DNA from: Allorhodoferax sp032337135
GTDB lineage: Bacteria > Pseudomonadota > Gammaproteobacteria > Burkholderiales > Burkholderiaceae_C
Reading direction: 5' to 3'
Length of the DNA stretch: 64,000 nt
NCBI RefSeq assembly: GCF_032337135.1
Contig: NZ_JAVXZZ010000001.1
Span: forward strand, 62,001 to 126,000
In this document: positions 8,997 through 19,096 of the stretch, piece after piece
Position numbering within the stretch: the first letter of the stretch is position 1
How the letters are laid out: the number at the start of each line of letters is the position of its first letter
The notes under the pieces: model-generated
What the model was told of the DNA's origin: nothing
The model's input: only the letters and a program-made list of their open reading frames with translations
Database searches by the model: none
Position numbers and translations under genes: made by a program

Positions 8997-9716
8997 ATGC
9001 CAGATTTCACTTCATCGTTGTTTTGGATTTCCGTACTGCAAATCATCGCAATCGACATCATGCTCGGCGGCGACAACGCCGTCGTTATTGCATTGGCCTG
9101 TCGCAAGCTACCGCCTGAGCAGCGCAATAGAGGGATATTCTGGGGTGTGGTGGGTGCGATCGGACTACGGATTGCACTGATCTATTTCGCTCTGCGACTG
9201 CTTGAGTTGCCTTACCTGAAGATTTTTGGTGCACTTCTGTTGCTTTGGATTGGAATCAAGCTCCTCGTCCCCGAAGATGAGCAACACGACGCTATCGACG
9301 GTGGCACCACCCTGTTGAACGCCATCAAAACGATCATTGTTGCCGATGCAGTCATGAGTTTGGACAACGTAATCGCCGTCGCTGGTGCGTCCCACGGGTC
9401 GCTCATATTGGTGACATTCGGCATTTTGGTATCTATCCCCATCGTGGTGTGGGGAAGTAAGCTGGTGTTGACGCTCATGGACCGATTCCCTCTAGTAATC
9501 ACATTGGGTGGGGCACTGTTGGGCTGGATTGCTGGAGGGATGATGCTGACCGACCCAGCCATGCCGAAGTCGCTATCGGAATCAATGCCACATGCGAACT
9601 ATGTATTCTCTGCAATCGGAGCCGTACTAGTGGTCGTCATCGGAAAGTGGAAAGCAAGGCAAAGACAACCACCAAGTCCGCACGACATATCTGCGGCATC
9701 CAATGAAAACCGATAA
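8997..9716 (+). CDS. TerC-family membrane protein (YjbE-like, putative Mn export)
   Basis: A 239-residue integral membrane protein with about seven hydrophobic segments and the two TerC signature motifs IMLGGDNAVVIALA (around residues 21-34) and VMSLDNVIAV. TerC/Alx/YjbE proteins are implicated in manganese homeostasis and tellurite or exoprotein-metal protection. The start at 8997 (MPDFTSSLFWISV) gives the normal family N-terminus; no clear Shine-Dalgarno is seen. Base composition is visibly less GC-rich than the flanking MBOAT and TRAP genes, which suggests acquisition together with the downstream usp gene. Confidence 0.88.
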   Translation: MPDFTSSLFWISVLQIIAIDIMLGGDNAVVIALACRKLPPEQRNRGIFWGVVGAIGLRIALIYFALRLLELPYLKIFGALLLLWIGIKLLVPEDEQHDAIDGGTTLLNAIKTIIVADAVMSLDNVIAVAGASHGSLILVTFGILVSIPIVVWGSKLVLTLMDRFPLVITLGGALLGWIAGGMMLTDPAMPKSLSESMPHANYVFSAIGAVLVVVIGKWKARQRQPPSPHDISAASNENR

Positions 9717-9729
9717 CGGAAAGAATGGA

Positions 9730-10170
9730 ATGACATCTCATACACCAGAGCATTGGTTAGTACCGATTGATGGATCGGACCATTCAATCCACGCCTTGAA
9801 ACTTGCGATCAGCGAAGCACAGGCACGACTTACAACACCGAAGTTGATGCTACTCAATGTGCAACTGCCGTTGCCGTCGGACGTTACCCGGTTTATCGAC
9901 GGCGGAACCATTGATGAATTCCACCGCGAAGCCGGTGAACGCGCTGTTCAGGCCGCAAAAGACCTCGTGGAAGCTACTGGACTTGCGCACTCGGTCCACA
10001 TCGTGGTGGGGTCTGTCGCATCGACGATTGTTGCATTCGGATCGAGCAACGCCTGCACAAGGATCGTCATGGGGACCCATGGGCACAGCAGTGTCGCAGC
10101 AATGATCATGGGATCGGTCACAACCAAAGTTCTGCACCAAAGTACTTTGCCTGTACTGCTCACGAAATAA
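9730..10170 (+). CDS. Universal stress protein (UspA family)
   Basis: A 146-residue soluble protein with the Usp fold: WLVPIDGSDHS at the N-terminus and the nucleotide-binding G-2x-G-9x-G(S/T)-type stretch MGTHGHSS...MGSVTTKV near the C-terminus. The presence of that motif suggests an ATP-binding member. The start at 9730 was preferred over 9703 because a GGAAAG ribosome site lies at the correct distance and Usp proteins begin just before this strand. It follows terC by 13 bp, so the two are probably co-transcribed. Confidence 0.88.
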   Translation: MTSHTPEHWLVPIDGSDHSIHALKLAISEAQARLTTPKLMLLNVQLPLPSDVTRFIDGGTIDEFHREAGERAVQAAKDLVEATGLAHSVHIVVGSVASTIVAFGSSNACTRIVMGTHGHSSVAAMIMGSVTTKVLHQSTLPVLLTK

Positions 10171-10478
10171 GCTTTCTGCCCTGCGGCGGAATGGACAACT
10201 CACCCGAGCCGCGCAAAATGCCCGGATTGCAACGGTTTGGAAGTCTCCACAGCGGTACGACGTATTTCTGCCGGTCAAAGCGGTCACATCGCTGGCCACC
10301 AAAGGCCCCGCCGAGCAATGTCGTCAAAATCGATTTCACGGGCCTTGGCCAAGCCCAGACAAACCCTAGCCGTCAGCATCTCTTCAGCACACGAGCCAGA
10401 GACAAGGCGTAGACTCGCGGCTCGCAAGTGGGTATTGCCAATGTTTTTGTGCTGCCCACCACTACAACGGAGACAACC
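10171..10478. other. 308-bp intergenic region, no gene seen
   Basis: Short frames on both strands here lack family features and ribosome sites. The region presumably holds the promoter of the TRAP operon; no clear -35/-10 pair or operator could be assigned by eye. Confidence 0.5.
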
Positions 10479-11080
10479 ATGACACCTTTGCTCTCGCTGT
10501 CCAGACTGATCGACAAGGTCAGCACCCTGGTCGGCAAACTCACCATGTGGCTCATTCTGGCCACCACGCTCATCAGTGCAGGCAATGCACTGGTGCGCAA
10601 GTTCTTCAACAGCAGCTCCAACGGCCTGCTGGAAATCCAGTGGTACCTGTTTGCCGGCGTGTTCATGCTGGGGGCCAGCTACGGTTTCCTGAAGAATTCC
10701 CATGTCCGCATCGACTTCATCTCCAGCAAGCTGTCGGACCGCGGACGCAACTGGGTGGACGTGGTCGGCATCGTGGCGGTGCTGTTTCCGTTCTGCATCA
10801 TCGGCATCTCCTTGGGTTGGCCCTTCTTCATGCAGGCCTTCACCAGCGGTGAAATGTCGCAAAACGCTGGCGGCCTGATCCGCTGGCCGGCCTACCTGCT
10901 CATCCCCGTGGGCTTTGCCCTGCTGATGCTGCAGGGTGTGTCCGAACTCATCAAGCGCCTGGCCTTCCTCACCGGCAACGGCCCCGACGTATTGAATAGC
11001 GAAGACACCAAGTCCGACGAACAAAAGCACCTGGAAGCGCTCGAAGCCCAGGCCGCTGCCCAGTTGGGAGGTACCAAGTA

Positions 11081-11081
<1 letters not shown>
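10479..11081 (+). CDS. TRAP transporter small permease (DctQ type)
   Basis: The 200-residue small membrane subunit of a tripartite ATP-independent periplasmic transporter. It has four hydrophobic segments and the DctQ motif LEIQWYLFAGVFMLGA. It ends in a charged, Glu/Gln-rich tail. Sequence style matches the FcbT2/mannitol-chloroaromatic subgroup (COG4665). The start at 10479 is preceded by GGAGA. The stop TAA shares its last base with the start of the large permease, so the two are tightly coupled. Confidence 0.9.
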
Positions 11082-12922
<1,841 letters not shown>

Positions 12923-12940
12923 GCCGGGCCGACACAACAA

Positions 12941-12964
12941 GGGGCCCGGCGGGCCCCTTTTTTT
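12941..12964 (+). terminator. Rho-independent terminator of TRAP permease operon
   Basis: GGGGCCC (12941-12947), a 3-base loop and GGGCCCC (12951-12957) are followed by seven T residues. It lies 18 bp after the large-permease stop and isolates it from nhaD. Confidence 0.92.
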
Positions 12965-12986
12965 CCATAACTACAAAGGAGACAGC

Positions 12987-14270
12987 ATGCTGACCACACT
13001 CGTCATCATTTTTGTGCTGGCCTACGCCGCCATTGCGCTCGAACACCCGCTGCACATCAACAAGTCGGCCAGCGCCCTGCTCGGCGCGGGCCTGTTGTGG
13101 ACCATCTACGCGCTGGGCCAGGGCGACGCCCACCTGGTGGGCGAGCACCTCAACGAATCGCTCATGGGCACGGCGCAGATCGTGTTCTTCCTCATGGGTG
13201 CCATGACCATCGTCGAGGTGGTGGACGCGCACAACGGCTTCGAGGTCATCACCTCGCGCATCAAGACGCAGAAGCTCTCCAGTCTGATGTGGATGGTGGG
13301 GTTCGTGGCGTTCTTCCTGAGCTCCATCCTCGACAACCTGACCACCACCATCGTCATGGTGTCGCTGATGAAGAAGCTGCTCGACAAGCGCGAAGACCGC
13401 CTGTTCTTTGCGGGCATCATCATCATTGCAGCCAACGCCGGTGGCGCCTGGACACCCATCGGCGACGTCACCACCACCATGCTGTGGATTGGCGGCCAAA
13501 TCACAGCCGTGGAGATCATGAAAGGACTGTTCATTCCCTCCATGATCAACCTGCTGGTACCACTCGCGGTGACCGCCATGGTGCTGGGAAACCGCCCGGT
13601 CATTGCACCACAGCGCAACCCCGAAGAAGAGCCCTTCGAGACCAGCGCCTTCGAGCGCAACCTCATGTTCTACATGGGTCTTTCCATCCTGGTGCTGGTA
13701 CCGGTGTTCAAGACCGTGACCCACCTGCCGCCTTTCATGGGCATTCTGTTGGGCCTGGGCGTGCTGTGGCTGGTGGGTGACTTGGTGCACCGCAAGACCG
13801 AAGACCTGCGCAAGCAGCGCTTGACGCTGGCACGGGCACTCACCCGCATCGACATGAGCTCCATCGTGTTCTTCATTGGCATCCTGCTCAGCGTGGCGGT
13901 GCTGGAGCACACCCATATCCTCTCCAGCATTGCCAAATGGCTGGACACCACCGTGGGCCGCCAGGACATCATCGTTGTCCTGATCGGGCTGGTGAGTGCA
14001 GTGGTGGACAACGTGCCTCTGGTAGCCGCCAGCATGGGCATGTACAGCCTGGAGCAGTACCCCACCGACAGCTTCCTGTGGGAATTCATGGCCTACTGTG
14101 CTGGTACGGGCGGCTCCATCCTCATCATCGGCTCCGCCGCCGGTGTGGCGGCCATGGGCCTGGAGAAGATCGACTTCTTCTGGTACATGAAACGCATCAG
14201 CGGCCTGGCCTTGCTGGGCTATGCCGGTGGAGCGATTGCCTACATCATCCAGTACAACCTGCTGCACTAA
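12987..14270 (+). CDS. nhaD: Na+/H+ antiporter NhaD
   Basis: A 427-residue ion-transporter-superfamily protein with many membrane helices. NhaD signatures visible are SSILDNLTTTIVMVSL with its conserved Asp-Asn, the AANAGGAWTPIGDVTTTMLW loop, and the second-half SAVVDNVPLVAASMGMY repeat. NhaD exports sodium in exchange for protons. The start is preceded by AAAGGAGA. Placement between the subunits of a sodium-driven TRAP transporter is notable, since NhaD could restore the sodium gradient that TRAP uptake consumes. That link is inference. Confidence 0.93.
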   Translation: MLTTLVIIFVLAYAAIALEHPLHINKSASALLGAGLLWTIYALGQGDAHLVGEHLNESLMGTAQIVFFLMGAMTIVEVVDAHNGFEVITSRIKTQKLSSLMWMVGFVAFFLSSILDNLTTTIVMVSLMKKLLDKREDRLFFAGIIIIAANAGGAWTPIGDVTTTMLWIGGQITAVEIMKGLFIPSMINLLVPLAVTAMVLGNRPVIAPQRNPEEEPFETSAFERNLMFYMGLSILVLVPVFKTVTHLPPFMGILLGLGVLWLVGDLVHRKTEDLRKQRLTLARALTRIDMSSIVFFIGILLSVAVLEHTHILSSIAKWLDTTVGRQDIIVVLIGLVSAVVDNVPLVAASMGMYSLEQYPTDSFLWEFMAYCAGTGGSILIIGSAAGVAAMGLEKIDFFWYMKRISGLALLGYAGGAIAYIIQYNLLH

Positions 14271-14303
14271 AACAATTCCGCGGGCCCACAGTGCACGCGC
14301 AAT

Positions 14304-14330
14304 AGGGGCCTCTGGGGCCCCTGTTTTTTG
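14304..14330 (+). terminator. Terminator of nhaD
   Basis: AGGGGCC (14304-14310), a 5-base loop and GGCCCCT (14316-14322) are followed by six T residues, 33 bp after the nhaD stop. Confidence 0.88.
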
Positions 14331-14363
14331 GCGCTCACAACCAGGAAGAGAACGCACGGCCAT

Positions 14364-14390
14364 AAAAAAACCCCGCCAAGGCGGGGTTCT
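14364..14390 (-). terminator. Terminator of TRAP binding-protein gene
   Basis: On the minus strand, CCCCGCC pairs with GGCGGGG (14371-14386) followed by a run of seven T (A at 14364-14370 on the plus strand). It lies about 30 bp past the dctP-type stop, back to back with the nhaD terminator. Confidence 0.88.
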
Positions 14391-14419
14391 GTACGTCGGC
14401 CCGAAGGCCGATGCGGTGC

Positions 14420-15502
14420 TTACAGCTTTTGCGCCTGCATGAAGCTGTCGAAACGCGCTTCTGTGAAACGGAACCACAGGTTCTGGTCCTTGCGGAAAGC
14501 GGCCATGTCTTCGTAGACCTTCTTCCAGTTTTCGTTCTTGGCGCTCAGTTCGGCGTAGATAGCCATGGCTTCCTTGAAAGCCAAGTCCATCACATCCTTG
14601 GGGAAGGGCAGCACTTTGACCTTCTGGCCTACCAGCTGCTTGAGCGCTCCGGGGTTCTTGGCGTCGTACTTGGCTTGCATTTCGGTGTGGGCATAGGCCG
14701 CAGCCGCTTCCACAATCGCCTTGTATTCGGGGCTCAGTGCCTCGTACGCTTCCTTGTTGATGTACAGGTCGAGCTGTGGGCCACCTTCCCACCAGCCGGG
14801 GTAGTAATAGAAGGGCGCAACCTTGTTGAAGCCCAGCTTCTGGTCGTCGTACGGACCCACCCACTCAGCGGCGTCAATGGTGCCTTTTTCCAATGCGGTG
14901 TAGATTTCACCGCCAGGAATGTTTTGGGGCACGCCACCCATGCGCTCGAACACCTTACCGGCAAAGCCACCAATGCGCATCTTCATGCCCTTGATGTCCT
15001 TGACCGACTTGATTTCCTTGCGGTACCAGCCGCCCATCTGCGCACCGGTGTTGCCCATGGGGAAGCTGACGATGTTGTACTTGGCGTAGAACTCGCGCAT
15101 CAGCTTCAAGCCATTGCCCTGGTACTGCCAGGCGGTCATCTGGCGGCTGTTCAGACCGAAGGGGATGGCGCAACCCAGTGCAAAGGTCTCGTCCTTGCCG
15201 AAGAAGTAATAGGGGGCGGTGTGAGCCATTTCCACGGTCTTGTTTTGCACGCCATCGACCACGCCGAAGGGAGGCATCAGCTCGCCACCGGGATGCACGG
15301 TAATGACAAACTTGCCACCGGACATTTCGCCGACTTTCTTGGCGAAGGTTTCAGCGGCACCGAAGATGGTGTCCAGCGCCTTGGGGAAGCTGGAGGCCAG
15401 ACGCCAGCGAATAGTGGCCGACTGGGCCTGCACAGCGGGTGCAGCACCAGCGGCGATTACACCGGCGACGCCAGCGTTCTTGAGGGCGGAACGACGATCC
15501 AT
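14420..15502 (-). CDS. TRAP transporter substrate-binding protein (DctP, FcbT1 type)
   Basis: The 360-residue periplasmic receptor of a TRAP transporter. It starts with a twin-arginine-type signal (MDRRSALKNAGVAGVIAAGA, cleaved near VQAQ), then DctP-family motifs: FAKKVGEMSGGKFVI, the RIGGFAGKVFERMGG segment with the conserved arginine thought to hold the substrate carboxylate, and GTIDAAEWVGPYDD. Sequence style is that of the mannitol/chloroaromatic group (COG4663). The start at 15502 has AAGGAG at 15511-15516. It probably serves the permeases at 10479-12922, although nhaD intervenes and the strands differ. The substrate is unknown; organic acids are most common. Confidence 0.92.
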   Translation of the reverse strand: MDRRSALKNAGVAGVIAAGAAPAVQAQSATIRWRLASSFPKALDTIFGAAETFAKKVGEMSGGKFVITVHPGGELMPPFGVVDGVQNKTVEMAHTAPYYFFGKDETFALGCAIPFGLNSRQMTAWQYQGNGLKLMREFYAKYNIVSFPMGNTGAQMGGWYRKEIKSVKDIKGMKMRIGGFAGKVFERMGGVPQNIPGGEIYTALEKGTIDAAEWVGPYDDQKLGFNKVAPFYYYPGWWEGGPQLDLYINKEAYEALSPEYKAIVEAAAAYAHTEMQAKYDAKNPGALKQLVGQKVKVLPFPKDVMDLAFKEAMAIYAELSAKNENWKKVYEDMAAFRKDQNLWFRFTEARFDSFMQAQKL

Positions 15503-15656
15503 GTATTGACTCCTTGGATGGTTAGGGAACATGCCATGCTGGAACAGCACGACACAAGACGCAATTACGGTCTGCGGTCATTGTAGGAACGCCACCGCGG
15601 TCAACCCTGCGGGTTTTCCCTCGAAAATAACCCTAGAAACGACGCCTTCAGCTTTC

Positions 15657-15682
15657 TGCAAGTGTAGGCAGTGGCACTTGCA
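15657..15682 (-). terminator. Possible hairpin downstream of dxs
   Basis: TGCAAGTG (15657-15664) pairs with CACTTGCA (15675-15682) across a 10-base loop, 15 bp past the dxs stop. There is no T run on the minus strand, so it may be a processing or pausing hairpin rather than an intrinsic terminator. Confidence 0.35.
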
Positions 15683-15696
15683 AGTTTCGCGTCAGA

Positions 15697-17589
15697 TCAG
15701 GCCGCCTTGGGAACCGCGGCGCATGCCAGTGCGGACGCAAAGCGCGCGCGAATTGCAGCCTCGATGCCTGCGGCATCCAGCCCCTGCAAGGCCAGCAGCT
15801 TGGCCGGATCACCGTGTTCGATGAACTCGTCGCGCAAGCCCAACTGCAGCACCGGGCGCAGCACACTGGCTGCATTCAATGCTTCCAGCACGGCACTGCC
15901 GGCGCCACCCATGATGCAGCCTTCTTCCACCGTGACCAGCGCATCGTGCTGCGCTGCCACTTCCAGCAGCAGGGCGGTGTCGAGCGGCTTGGCCCAACGC
16001 ATGTTGACCACGGTGGCACCCAAGGCCTCTGCGGCCTGCAGGGCCGGGTAGACCAAGGTACCAAAGGCCAGAATGGCCACGCCCTTGCCCTGCAGGCGCA
16101 CCTCGCCCTTGCCGAACGGCAAGGGTTCCAGATCCGCCGCGGGCACCACACCCGCACCACTGCCGCGCGGATAGCGCACGGCGACCGGGTGGTTCTGGGC
16201 ATAGGCGGTGCTCAACAGCTGGCGGCACTCGGCTTCGTCGGCCGGGCAAGCCACGCTGAAGTTGGGAATGCAGCGCAGGTAGGCGATGTCGTAGGCACCG
16301 GCGTGGGTGGCGCCGTCGGCCCCCACCAACCCGGCGCGGTCCAGCGCAAACACCACCGGCAGGTTCTGCAGCGCCACGTCGTGGATGGCCTGGTCGTAGG
16401 CACGCTGCAGGAAGGTGGAGTAGATCGCCACTACCGGTTTCAGACCTTCACAGGCCAGTCCGGCGGCAAAGGTGACCGCATGCTGCTCGGCAATGCCCAC
16501 GTCGTAGTAACGGTCCGGGAAGCGCTTGTGGAATTCGACCATGCCCGAGCCTTCGCGCATGGCAGGGGTAATTCCGACCAGCTTGTCGTCCTTCTCGGCC
16601 ATATCGCACAGCCACTGACCGAACACCTGCGTGAACGTGGTCTTGGGCGGTGTGGCGGGCTTCTGCAGACCCACGGCGGGGTCGAACTTGCCCGGGCCAT
16701 GGTAGGCAATCGGATCGGCCTCGGCGAGCTTGTAGCCCTGCCCCTTCTTGGTCACCACGTGCAGGAACTGCGGCCCTTGCAGGTGCTTGATGTTCTCCAG
16801 CGTGGGGATCAGCGACTCGAGGTCGTGTCCGTCGATGGGACCGATGTAGTTGAACCCGAACTTTTCGAACAGCGTGGCCGGCACCACCATGCCCTTGGCA
16901 TGTTCCTCGATGCGCTTGGCCAGCTCAAACAGGGGCGGAGCACCCTTGAGCACCGTCTTGCCCACGTTCTTTGCCGCGGCATAGAACTGCCCGCTCATGA
17001 GCTGGGCCAGATAGCGGTTGAGCGCACCCACCGGCGGGCTGATGCTCATGTCGTTGTCGTTGAGGATCACCAGCAGCCTGCAGTCTTCCACGCCGCCGTG
17101 GTTGAGCGCCTCGAAGGCCATGCCGGCCGTCATGGCACCATCTCCGATGACGGCAATCGCATGGCGGTCCTCACCCTTCTGGCGTGCGGCCAGCGCCATG
17201 CCCAGAGCCGCCGAAATCGAGGTACTGGAGTGTGCCGTGCCGAAGGTGTCGTACACGCTTTCGGCCCGCTGCGGGAAGCCGGACAGGCCACCCATCTGGC
17301 GCAGCGTGTGCATGCGGTCGCGGCGGCCGGTGAGGATCTTGTGCGGGTAGGTCTGGTGTCCCACGTCCCAGACGATGCGGTCTTCGGGCGTGTTGAACAC
17401 GTAGTGCAGGGCCACCGTGAGTTCCACCGTGCCCAGGTTGGAGCTCAGGTGTCCACCGGTCTTGGCCACCGATTCCAGCAGGTAGCTGCGCAACTCGTCG
17501 GCCAGGCCACGCAACTGGGCTCTCGGCACACGACGCAAGTCCGCCGGGGACTGGATGGAACTCAGGGAGACAGCTTGCGTGTGCGGCAT
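15697..17589 (-). CDS. dxs: 1-deoxy-D-xylulose-5-phosphate synthase
   Basis: DXS condenses pyruvate and glyceraldehyde-3-phosphate in the first step of the MEP isoprenoid pathway, using thiamine diphosphate. The 630-residue protein has the GDGAMTAGMAFEALN thiamine motif (around residue 155), NDNDMSISPPVGAL, the YDVGIAEQHAVTFAAG block with the catalytic glutamate, and DRAGLVGADGATHAG. Length is normal. It is downstream of ispA (62-bp gap) and xseB in the order common in beta- and gammaproteobacteria, so these three probably form one operon. Confidence 0.98.
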   Translation of the reverse strand: MPHTQAVSLSSIQSPADLRRVPRAQLRGLADELRSYLLESVAKTGGHLSSNLGTVELTVALHYVFNTPEDRIVWDVGHQTYPHKILTGRRDRMHTLRQMGGLSGFPQRAESVYDTFGTAHSSTSISAALGMALAARQKGEDRHAIAVIGDGAMTAGMAFEALNHGGVEDCRLLVILNDNDMSISPPVGALNRYLAQLMSGQFYAAAKNVGKTVLKGAPPLFELAKRIEEHAKGMVVPATLFEKFGFNYIGPIDGHDLESLIPTLENIKHLQGPQFLHVVTKKGQGYKLAEADPIAYHGPGKFDPAVGLQKPATPPKTTFTQVFGQWLCDMAEKDDKLVGITPAMREGSGMVEFHKRFPDRYYDVGIAEQHAVTFAAGLACEGLKPVVAIYSTFLQRAYDQAIHDVALQNLPVVFALDRAGLVGADGATHAGAYDIAYLRCIPNFSVACPADEAECRQLLSTAYAQNHPVAVRYPRGSGAGVVPAADLEPLPFGKGEVRLQGKGVAILAFGTLVYPALQAAEALGATVVNMRWAKPLDTALLLEVAAQHDALVTVEEGCIMGGAGSAVLEALNAASVLRPVLQLGLRDEFIEHGDPAKLLALQGLDAAGIEAAIRARFASALACAAVPKAA

Positions 17590-17594
17590 GGTTT

Positions 17595-17652
17595 CACTAC
17601 TCTTTTTATAGCTTGTTACGCTTGTTCTATGCGGGCAGGCGGCCGATTTATC
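17595..17652 (+). repeat. Dispersed ~55-bp repeat, copy D (dxs-ispA gap)
   Basis: Contains TAGCT-N5-CGC(T) at 17610-17623 and a GCGGGC/GATTT right half, matching the family seen at 6079, 20286 and 61543. It fills most of the gap between ispA and dxs. Confidence 0.5.
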
Positions 17653-17658
17653 CTGAAG

Positions 17659-18597
17659 TCAGCTGGATCGGCCGACCACCATGTGGGCCAGCGCCTGCAG
17701 CGAGCGGGTATCGGCCAAGCCGCTGTCAGCCAGGGCCTGCAGCGACTGCTCCAGCAGCGACTGGGCATAGGCTCGGCTGCGCTCCAGGCCCATGATGGAC
17801 ACGTAGGTCGGCTTGTCGTTGTCGGCGTCCTTGCCGGCGGTCTTGCCCAGCGTGGCGGAATCGGCCGTCACATCCAGAATGTCGTCGACCACCTGGAAGG
17901 CCAGGCCGATGGCGGCACCATAGGCCTTGAGGGCCTGCATTGCCACACCCGTTGCTGCAGCACATTCCGCGCCCATGAGCACGCTCGCCTGCAATAGCGC
18001 ACCGGTCTTGAGCTGGTGCATGGTGCGCAACTGCTGTTCCGACAGCTGCTCGCCCACACTCGCCAAATCGATGGCCTGGCCACCCGCCATGCCCGCACAG
18101 CCCGACGCCCGCGCCAGCACGGCGCACAGGCGCGCCTGCACGGCTGCGGGCACGCTGCCGTCCACAGGGGTGAGCAGCTCAAAGGCCAGGGCCTGCAAGG
18201 CGTCGCCGGCCAGCAAGGCCGAGGCTTCACCAAAGCGCACATGCACCGTGGGCTTGCCCCGGCGCAGCACGTCGTTGTCCATGCACGGCATGTCATCGTG
18301 CACCAGGGAATAGGCATGGATCAGCTCCACCGCGCAGGCCGCGCGCAGCGCTGCCGCCTGCCCCGCTTGGGCATCGGCGCCCGAAGAAGCCACAGCCTCG
18401 CATGCCGCCAGCACCAGCAGCGGGCGCAAACGCTTGCCACCATCGAGCACCGCGTAACGCATGGCCTCCACCAGGGCCGCGGGCGCGTCGTGGTCGGCGC
18501 TGGCGTCCGAACGTACACTCACCCACTGCGCCAAAGCGCGCTCGACGGTGTCGAGGCGCTGCGCCATCCAGCGCTGGAAATCGAAAGACACGTCCAT
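17659..18597 (-). CDS. ispA: Polyprenyl synthetase (farnesyl diphosphate synthase)
   Basis: It builds farnesyl diphosphate from IPP and DMAPP. With the ATG at 18597 it has 312 residues and both aspartate-rich motifs: DDMPCMD at 101-107 and VVDDILD ending at 242. The GGKRLRP and HQLKTGAL motifs are also present. Short-chain (FPP/GPP) specificity fits the two-residue insertion in the first motif and the neighbourhood. A GTG two codons upstream (18603) overlaps the xseB stop as GTGA and could be the real coupled start. Confidence 0.95.
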   Translation of the reverse strand: MDVSFDFQRWMAQRLDTVERALAQWVSVRSDASADHDAPAALVEAMRYAVLDGGKRLRPLLVLAACEAVASSGADAQAGQAAALRAACAVELIHAYSLVHDDMPCMDNDVLRRGKPTVHVRFGEASALLAGDALQALAFELLTPVDGSVPAAVQARLCAVLARASGCAGMAGGQAIDLASVGEQLSEQQLRTMHQLKTGALLQASVLMGAECAAATGVAMQALKAYGAAIGLAFQVVDDILDVTADSATLGKTAGKDADNDKPTYVSIMGLERSRAYAQSLLEQSLQALADSGLADTRSLQALAHMVVGRSS

Positions 18598-18599
18598 GG

Positions 18600-18851
18600 T
18601 CACACGGTGCCTGCGCGCTTGGGTTTGAAGACACTGCCGTCGATCAGACGCACCTGCTCTTCCACCGCCTGCAGCTTGCCACGGCAGAAATTCAGCAGTT
18701 CGGCACCACGCTGGTAGCTTGAGAGCATCTGCTCCAGCGGCATGCTGCCCGACTCCAGCGCCTCGACGATGCGCTGCAATTCAGCCAGGGCAGCTTCGTA
18801 ACTGGCAGGGGCTTCGACAGCAGTCGCGGTGGATGGAGGAGCCTTGGGCAT
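18600..18851 (-). CDS. xseB: Exodeoxyribonuclease VII small subunit
   Basis: XseB is the small subunit of exonuclease VII, which degrades single-stranded DNA. The 83-residue product has the XseB core SYEAALAELQRIVEALE...SGSMPLEQMLSSYQRG and a slightly long N-terminus. Its gene order xseB-ispA-dxs is widely conserved. The stop overlaps a possible GTG start of ispA. Confidence 0.95.
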   Translation of the reverse strand: MPKAPPSTATAVEAPASYEAALAELQRIVEALESGSMPLEQMLSSYQRGAELLNFCRGKLQAVEEQVRLIDGSVFKPKRAGTV

Positions 18852-18990
18852 GGGTCAGGCGCAGACTGCGCGGCAAAAAAGGCTGATTTTAGGCCCTGGC
18901 AGCCAGCCTTCGGGAGCGGTGCGGGGCCAATACCCCTGTTTAAGCCTAGGTCGATCGCGGGGGTGGGGGTACAATCCCGGGCTCTTGGCG

Positions 18991-19039
18991 GCGCAGGGCA
19001 CTCACTTCGGGGCTTTGCGCTTTTTGTTTCACCCTGCGC
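18991..19039 (+). promoter_or_regulatory. Inverted repeat in leader of Rieske oxygenase gene
   Basis: GCGCAGGG (18991-18998) pairs with CCCTGCGC (19032-19039), and a second hairpin TCCCC/GGGGA lies at 19064-19077. A TACAAT hexamer at 18970-18975 could be a -10 box, but no convincing -35 partner was found. The 245-bp divergent gap 18852-19096 otherwise holds no gene. Confidence 0.3.
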
Positions 19040-19096
19040 ACACCTCCTTCACGTGTGACGCGTCCCCCTGTGGGGAGTCTTTAGGTCAGGTCACCC

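Noticed and set aside
15814..17997. Long plus-strand frame opposite dxs and ispA
   Set aside because: Antisense shadow of conserved enzymes, with no start signals or motifs.
17659..18603. Treating the GTG at 18603 as the certain ispA start
   Set aside because: An ATG lies two codons later; both are plausible, so the ATG was used and the GTG noted.
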